Shown: positions 55,623-64,000 of the stretch, in pieces
How the letters are laid out: the number at the start of each line of letters is the position of its first letter
How positions within the stretch are numbered: position 1 is the stretch's first letter
From: Archivesica marissinica
Lineage: Eukaryota; Mollusca; Bivalvia; Venerida; Vesicomyidae
Direction of reading: 5' to 3'
NCBI GenBank assembly: GCA_014843695.1
Contig: CM026391.1
Location: forward strand, 15,621,365 to 15,685,364
Length of the DNA: 64,000 nt
Notes under the pieces: model-generated
Told to the model about the DNA's origin: nothing
The model's input: only the letters and a program-made list of their open reading frames with translations
Databases searched by the model: none
Position numbers and translations under genes: made by a program

Positions 55623-57028
55623 ATAATTATTAGTAGAGATTTACATTCAATATATCAGTATGTTTATTTTTTTCACCAACTTACAACAAGATATATTAAA
55701 GCGACACTACATCAGTGAAAACACAAATTTCTACAGAATGTATTTTCCTATTATACGGTATCCTTTTTGTTCCAACTATATTTGCCTCAAACACTGAGTA
55801 TTTCAACTAATAAACAAACGTCGTATACGCGGTTTGTTGACAAAACAAAATAATGTAAATAGGGTCGACATCCATGCGTAATGCAACTCGTGTATCCTGA
55901 ATAACACGATTTATGGTACATATTTACCATTATATCTCACATGTGTGCCTAATTTTAGTTAAATTATCTCTAAATGACATTATCACGCATTTAGCATTAA
56001 CTCCGATGACAAACAAACGTCAATTCACGAGCGCGGATGACCGTTATATGAAATCCTACTTTCAATTTTGAAAGTTTGTAGACCACAAAAACACTGTTTA
56101 TTGATCCAATGTGAGAGTTTGAATGCATTCGGAAGAATTTGTAGTAGCAATGCATTTATACGTGAAATATTTGCGTTTTGAGGTTTATAATGTAATGTCG
56201 CTTTAAGGTTTATAATGAGAACACAAATTGGCATAACTTCCAAACCATCTAATTAATTATCCACAAAGTTTGATCAAAATTCCTCCTACTTTTTTGAGTT
56301 GTCCTGTCTGCAAACAGTGTCAAATACCAACACTGTGGGTGAGGGTGAGGGGTGCATCTCTTCAAGGGCTATTCTCAAACACTGTGGGGGCGGGGAGGGG
56401 GGTGCATCTCTTCAAGGGCTATTCTCAAACACTGTGGGGGAGGGTGAGGGGTGCATCTCTTCAAGAGCTATTCTTCAACACTGTGGTGGGGGGGGGGGGG
56501 TGCATCTCTTCAAGGGCTATTCTCAAACACTGTGGGGGCGGAGGGTGCATCTCTTCAAGGGCTATTCATCAACACTGTGGGGGGTGCATCTCTTCAAGGG
56601 CTATTCTCCAACACTAGGGGGGGGGGAAGCGGGGGTGCATCTCTTCAGGGCTATTCTCAAACACTGTGGGGGGGGGGAGCGGGGGTGCATCTCATCAAGA
56701 GCTATTCTTCAACACTGTGGTGGGGGGGGGTGCATCTCTTCAAGGGCTATTCTCCATTTTGAATCTGTCTCGGTACATATACTACAAAACTCACAAACTG
56801 GTATTTTGAATGATTTGACCTGCTTATATTCCTTACAGTCCCTATGTTCTTGTACATGGTTATATTGTGATTGTTAGATTATGTTGTTAAGACTTGTTAT
56901 AGACTTTCTGTATATAAACGCTCAGGTGCTATTTATATATGTATAAAATGAGAGAAATAACGAATAAAAAATATATATACATGTATCTCTGCGCATTTAT
57001 TCTTGGTCGATGGTACGCAATAGCTTGC
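55623..57028 (+). repeat. Repeat cassette, copy 4
   Basis: Same order as copy 2; G-rich minisatellite at 56331-56755. The left junction matches that of copy 2, implying shared descent of the join. Confidence 0.85.
55696..56206. mobile_element. Element I in cassette copy 4
   Basis: Appears identical by eye to the other cassette copies, shifted by 15941 bp from copy 1. Confidence 0.75.
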
Positions 57029-60000
57029 AGCCTATGTATATAACACATACAAGGATACAGTCTATGTATATATAACACAAGGATACAGTATATGTATATA
57101 TAACACAGGGATACAGTCTATGTATATATAACACAGGGATACAGTCTATGTATATATAACACAGGGATACAGTCTGTGTATATATAACACAGGGATACAG
57201 TCTGTGTATATATAACACAGGGATACAGTCTGTGTATATATAACACAGGGATACAGTCTGTGTATATATAACACAGGGATACAGTCTATGTATATATAAC
57301 ACAGGGATACAGTCTATGTATATATAACACAGGGATACAGTCTATGTATATATAACACAGGGATACAGTCTGTGTATATATAACACAGGGATACAGTCTA
57401 TGTATATATAACACAGGGATACAGCCTATGTATATATAACACAGGGATACAGTCTATGTATATATAACACAGGGATACAGTCTATGTATATATAACACAG
57501 GGATACAGTCTGTGTATATATAACACAGGTATACAGTCTATGTATATATAACACGAGGATACAGTCTATGTATATATAACACAGGGATACAGTCTATGTA
57601 TATATAACACAGGGATACAGTCTATGTATATATAACACAAGGATACAGTCTATGTATATATAACACAAGGATACAGTCTATGTATATATAACACAAGGAT
57701 ACAGTCTATGTATATATAACACAAGGATACAGTCTATGTATATATAACACAGGGATACAGTCTATGTATATATAGCACATGGATACAGCCTATGTATATA
57801 TAACACAGGGATACAGCTTATGTATATATAACACAGGGATACAGTCTATGTATATATAGCACAATGATACAGTCTATTTATATATAACATGAGGATACAG
57901 TCTATGTAATAACTCAAGGATACAGTCTGTAATAACATGAGGATACAGTCTATGTAATAACACAAGGATACAGTATATGTAATAACACAAGGATACAGTC
58001 TATGTAATAACACAAGGATACAGTCTATGTATATATAACACAAGGATACAGTCTATGTATATATAACACAAGGATACAGTCTATGTATATATAACACAGG
58101 GATACAGTCTATGTATATATAGCACATGGATACAGCCTATGTATATATAACACAGGGATACAGCTTATGTATATATAACACAGGGATACAGTCTATGTAT
58201 ATATAGCACAATGATACAGTCTATTTATATATAACATGAGGATACAGTCTATGTAATAACTCAAGGATACAGTCTGTAATAACATGAGGATACAGTCTAT
58301 GTAATAACACAAGGATACAGTCTGTGTAATAACATGAGGATACAGTATATGTAATAACACAAGGATACAGTCTATGTAATAACACAAGGGTACAGTCTAT
58401 GTAATAACACAAGGATACAGTCTATGTAATAACACAAGGATACAGTATATGTAATAACACAGGATACAGTCTGTAATAACACAAGGATACAGTCTGTGTA
58501 ATAACACAAGGATACAGTCTGTAATAACACGAGGATACAGTCTGTGTAATAACACAAGGATACAGTCTGTAATAACACAAGGATACAGTATATGTAATAA
58601 CACAAGGATACAGTCTATGTAATAACACAAGGATACAGTATATGTAATAACACAAGGATACAGTATATGTAATAACACAAGGATACAGTCTATGTAATAA
58701 CACAAGGATACAGTCTGTGTAATAACACGAGGATACAGTATATGTAATAACACAAGGATACAGTATATGTAATAACACAAGGATACAGTATATGTAATAA
58801 CACAAGGATACAGTATATGTAATAACACAAGGATACAGTATATGTAATAACACGAGGATACAGTCTGTGTAATAACATGTGGATACCGTATATGTAATAA
58901 CATGAGGATACAGTCTATGTAATAACACAAGGATACAGTCTGTAATAACACAAGGATACAGTCTGTAATAACACAAGGATAGAGTATATGTAATAACACA
59001 AGGATACACTCTATGTAATAACACAAGGATACAGTATATGTAATAACACAAGGATACAGTATATGTAATAACACAAGGATACAGTCTATGTAATAACACA
59101 AGGATACAGTCTATGTAATAACACAAGGATACAGTCTATGTAATAACACAAGGATACAGTCTATGTAATAACACAAGGATACAGTCTATGTAATAACACG
59201 AGGATACAGTCTATGTAATAACACGAGGATACAGTCTATGTAATAACACAAGGATACAGTATATGTAATAACACAAGGATACAGTATATGTAATAACACG
59301 AGGATACAGTCTGTGTAATAACATGTGGACACCGTATATGTAATAACACGAGGATACAGTCTATGTAATAACATGAGGATACAGTCTGTGTAATAACACA
59401 AAGATACAGTCTATGTAATAACATGTGGATACAGTCTATGTAATAACACAAGGATACAGTCTGTAATAACACGAGGATACAGTCTATGTAATAACACGAG
59501 GATACAGTCTGTGTAATAACATGAGGATACATTCTATGTAATAACACAAGGATACAGTCTGTAATAACATGAGGATACAGTCTATGTAATAACACAAGGA
59601 TACAGTCTATGTAATAACACAAGGGTACAGTCTATGTAATAACACAAGGATACAGTCTATGTAATAACACAATGATACAGTCTATGTAATAACACAAGGG
59701 TACAGTCTATGTAATAACACAAGGGTACAGTCTATGTAATAACATGAGGATACAGTCTATGTAATAACACAAGGATACAGTCTATGTAATAACACAAGGG
59801 TACAGTCTATGTAATAACACAAGGGTACAGTCTATGTAATAACATGAGGATACAGTCTATGTAATAACACAAGGATACAGTCTATGTAATAACACAAGGA
59901 TACAGTATATGTAATAACACAGGATACAGTCTGTAATAACACAAGGATACAGTCTGTGTAATAACACAAGGATACAGTCTGTAATAACACGAGGATACAC

Positions 60001-63000
60001 TCTATGTAATAACACAAGGATACAGTATATGTAATAACACAAGGATACAGTCTATGTAATAACATGAGGATACAGTCTGTGTAATAACACAAGGATACAG
60101 TCTATGTAATAACACAAGGATACAGTCTATGTAATAACACAAGGATACAGTCTATGTAATAACACAAGGGTACAGTCTATGTAATAACATGAGGATACAG
60201 TCTGTGTAATAACATGAGGATACAGTATATGTAATAACACAAGGATACAGTCTATGTAATAACACAAGGATACAGTCTATGTAATAACACAAGGATACAG
60301 TTTATGTAATAACACAAGGATACAGTCCATGTAATAACACAAGGATACAGTCTATATAATAACACAAGGATACAGTCTATGTAATAACACAAGGATACAG
60401 TCTATGTAATAACACAAGGATACAGTCTATGTAATAACACAAGGATACAGTCTATGTAATAACACAAGGATACAGTCTATGTAATAACATGAAGGTACAG
60501 TCTGTGTAATAACATGAGGATACAGTATATGTAATAACACAAGGATACAGTCTATGTAATAACACAAGGATACAGTCTATGTAATAACACAAGGATACAG
60601 TCTATGTAATAACACAAGGATACAGTCTGTAATAACACAAGGATACAGTATATGTAATAACACAAGGATACACTCTATGTAATAACACAAGGATACAGTA
60701 TATGTAATAACACAAGGATACAGTCTATGTAATAACACAAGGATACAGTCTATGTAATAACACAAGGATACAGTCTGTGTAATAACACGAGGATACAGTA
60801 TATGTAATAACACAAGGATACAGTATATGTAATAACACAAGGATACAGTATATGTAATAACACAAGGATACAGTATATGTAATAACACAAGGATACAGTA
60901 TATGTAATAACACAAGGATACAGTCTGTGTAATAACATGTGGATACCGTATATGTAATAACATGAGGATACAGTCTATGTAATAACACAAGGATACAGTC
61001 TGTAATAACACAAGGATACAGTCTGTAATAACACAAGGATACAGTATATGTAATAACACAAGGATACACTCTATGTAATAACACAAGGATACAGTATATG
61101 TAATAACACAAGGATACAGTCTATGTAATAACACAAGGATACAGTCTATGTAATAACACAAGGATACAGTATATGTAATAACACAAGGATACAGTCTATG
61201 TAATAACACAAGGATACAGTCTATGTAATAACATAAGGATACAGTCTATGTAATAACACGAGGATACAGTCTATGTAATAACACGAGGATACAGTCTATG
61301 TAATAACATGAGGATACAGTCTATGTAATAACACAAGGATACATTATATGTAATAACACGAGGATACAGTCTGTGTAATAACATATGGACACCGTATATG
61401 TAATAACATGAGGATACAGTCTATGTAATAACATGAGGATACAGTCTGTGTAATAACACAAAGATACAGTCTATGTAATAACATGTGGATACAGTCTAGG
61501 TAATAACACAAGGATACAGTCTGTAATAACACGAGGATACAGTCTATGTAATAACACGAGGATACAGTCTGTGTAATAACATGAGGATACAGTCTATGTA
61601 ATAACACAAGGATACAGTCTGTAATAACATGAGGATACAGTCTATGTAATAACACAAGGATACAGTCTATGTAATAACACAAGGGTACAGTCTATGTAAT
61701 AACACAAGGATACAGTCTATGTAATAACACAATGATACAGTCTATGTAACAACACAAGGATACAGTATATGTAATAACATGAGGATACAGTCTATGTAAT
61801 AACACAAGGGTACAGTCTATGTAATAACACAAGGGTACAGTCTATGTAATAACATGAGGATACAGTCTATGTAATAACACAAGGATACAGTATATGTAAT
61901 AACACAAGGATACAGTATATGTAATAACACGAGGATACAGTCTGTGTAATAACATGTGGATACCGTATATGTAATAACATGAGGATACAGTCTATGTAAT
62001 AACACAAGGATACAGTCTGTAATAACACAAGGATACAGTCTGTAATAACACAAGGATAGAGTATATGTAATAACACAAGGATACACTCTATGTAATAACA
62101 CAAGGATACAGTATATGTAATAACACAAGGATACAGTATATGTAATAACACAAGGATACAGTCTATGTAATAACACAAGGATACAGTCTATGTACTAACA
62201 CAAGGATACAGTCTATGTAATAACACAAGGATACAGTCTATGTAATAACACAAGGATACAGTCTATGTAATAACACGAGGATACAGTCTATGTAATAACA
62301 CGAGGATACAGTCTATGTAATAACACAAGGATACAGTATATGTAATAACACAAGGATACAGTATATGTAATAACACGAGGATACAGTCTGTGTAATAACA
62401 TGTGGACACCGTATATGTAATAACACGAGGATACAGTCTATGTAATAACATGAGGATACAGTCTGTGTAATAACACAAAGATACAGTCTATGTAATAACA
62501 TGTGGATACAGTCTATGTAATAACACAAGGATACAGTCTGTAATAACACGAGGATACAGTCTATGTAATAACACGAGGATACAGTCTGTGTAATAACATG
62601 AGGATACATTCTATGTAATAACACAAGGATACAGTCTGTAATAACATGAGGATACAGTCTATGTAATAACACAAGGATACAGTCTATGTAATAACACAAG
62701 GGTACAGTCTATGTAATAACACAAGGATACAGTCTATGTAATAACACAATGATACAGTCTATGTAATAACACAAGGGTACAGTCTATGTAATAACACAAG
62801 GGTACAGTCTATGTAATAACATGAGGATACAGTCTATGTAATAACACAAGGATACAGTCTATGTAATAACACAAGGGTACAGTCTATGTAATAACACAAG
62901 GGTACAGTCTATGTAATAACATGAGGATACAGTCTATGTAATAACACAAGGATACAGTCTATGTAATAACACAAGGATACAGTATATGTAATAACACAGG

Positions 63001-64000
63001 ATACAGTCTGTAATAACACAAGGATACAGTCTGTGTAATAACACAAGGATACAGTCTGTAATAACACGAGGATACACTCTATGTAATAACACAAGGATAC
63101 AGTATATGTAATAACACAAGGATACAGTCTATGTAATAACATGAGGATACAGTCTGTGTAATAACACAAGGATACAGTCTATGTAATAACACAAGGATAC
63201 AGTCTATGTAATAACACAAGGATACAGTCTATGTAATAACACAAGGGTACAGTCTATGTAATAACATGAGGATACAGTCTGTGTAATAACATGAGGATAC
63301 AGTATATGTAATAACACAAGGATACAGTCTATGTAATAACACAAGGATACAGTCTATGTAATAACACAAGGATACAGTTTATGTAATAACACAAGGATAC
63401 AGTCCATGTAATAACACAAGGATACAGTCTATATAATAACACAAGGATACAGTCTATGTAATAACACAAGGATACAGTCTATGTAATAACACAAGGATAC
63501 AGTCTATGTAATAACACAAGGATACAGTCTATGTAATAACACAAGGATACAGTCTATGTAATAACATGAAGGTACAGTCTGTGTAATAACATGAGGATAC
63601 AGTATATGTAATAACACAAGGATACAGTCTATGTAATAACACAAGGATACAGTCTATGTAATAACACAAGGATACAGTCTATGTAATAACACAAGGATAC
63701 AGTCTGTAATAACACAAGGATACAGTATATGTAATAACACAAGGATACACTCTATGTAATAACACAAGGATACAGTATATGTAATAACACAAGGATACAG
63801 TCTATGTAATAACACAAGGATACAGTCTATGTAATAACACAAGGATACAGTCTGTGTAATAACACGAGGATACAGTATATGTAATAACACAAGGATACAG
63901 TATATGTAATAACACAAGGATACAGTATATGTAATAACACAAGGATACAGTCTGTGTAATAACATGTGGATACCGTATATGTAATAACATGAGGATACAG
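57029..64000 (+). repeat. 28-bp / 25-bp satellite array, macro-unit 4 (open at window end)
   Basis: Tracks macro-unit 2 with an offset of ~12543 bp (marker CATATGGACACC at 61384 matches 48841). It has a further 3077-bp tandem duplication (marker GTCCATG at 60325 and 63402). Continues past the window. Confidence 0.9.

Noticed and set aside
41019..63990. Dozens of - strand ORFs with CYYIDCILVLLH-type repeats
   Set aside because: Translations of the 25/28-bp satellite in several frames at once; they end wherever a monomer variant creates a stop.
41051..64000. CRISPR-like array
   Set aside because: Repeats are contiguous without unique spacers, and the context is a eukaryotic gene region.

Overview
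The window is eukaryotic, AT-rich and dominated by repeats. It holds one convincing protein-coding gene, a seven-repeat protocadherin on the + strand, set among many short mobile elements and long tandem arrays. Four things suggest a lophotrochozoan, most likely a bivalve mollusc: the one-large-ectodomain-exon protocadherin layout, the abundance of tRNA-derived SINEs, the many TTAA-flanked palindromic MITEs, and the minisatellite content. The species call is an inference; the sequence itself only shows an animal-type cell-adhesion gene with spliceosomal introns.

Layout. Positions 1-15830 are intergenic. They contain at least three tRNA-headed SINE families, several MITE families that end in TTAA, a 47-bp minisatellite built from the end of one MITE family (7274-8742), and a 3.1-kb satellite of 26-bp units (12105-15200). 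Positions 15830-39531 are the protocadherin gene: possible CCAAT-rich promoter, possible 5' UTR intron, an 883-codon first coding exon (16498-19146), and small coding exons at 33398-33568, 37726-37897 and 38592-39235, followed by a poly(A) signal at 39526. The joined product is 1211 residues. Its introns hold SINEs, MITEs, a LINE ORF2 relic on the - strand (34788-35150) and several minisatellites, one of which ends just upstream of the last exon.

From 39682 to the end of the window, four copies of a ~1.4-kb cassette are each followed by a satellite array. A cassette contains a 511-bp inverted-repeat element, a G-rich minisatellite and a ~270-bp conserved tail; the satellite changes from 28-bp to 25-bp monomers. 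The last array runs off the window. The array of copy 2 is broken by a ~625-bp block copied from (or shared with) protocadherin intron 2. Nested duplications of about 1105, 3077 and 12543 bp are visible inside the satellite.

The main theme is the dynamics of non-autonomous elements. Within the window, paralogous filled and empty sites show TTAA target duplication for several MITE families, and at least three arrays have arisen by tandem amplification of a piece of a MITE or SINE. No autonomous transposase, no free-standing tRNA or rRNA gene and no CRISPR array was recognised. Long apparent ORFs in the satellites are artefacts of stop-free repeat units.
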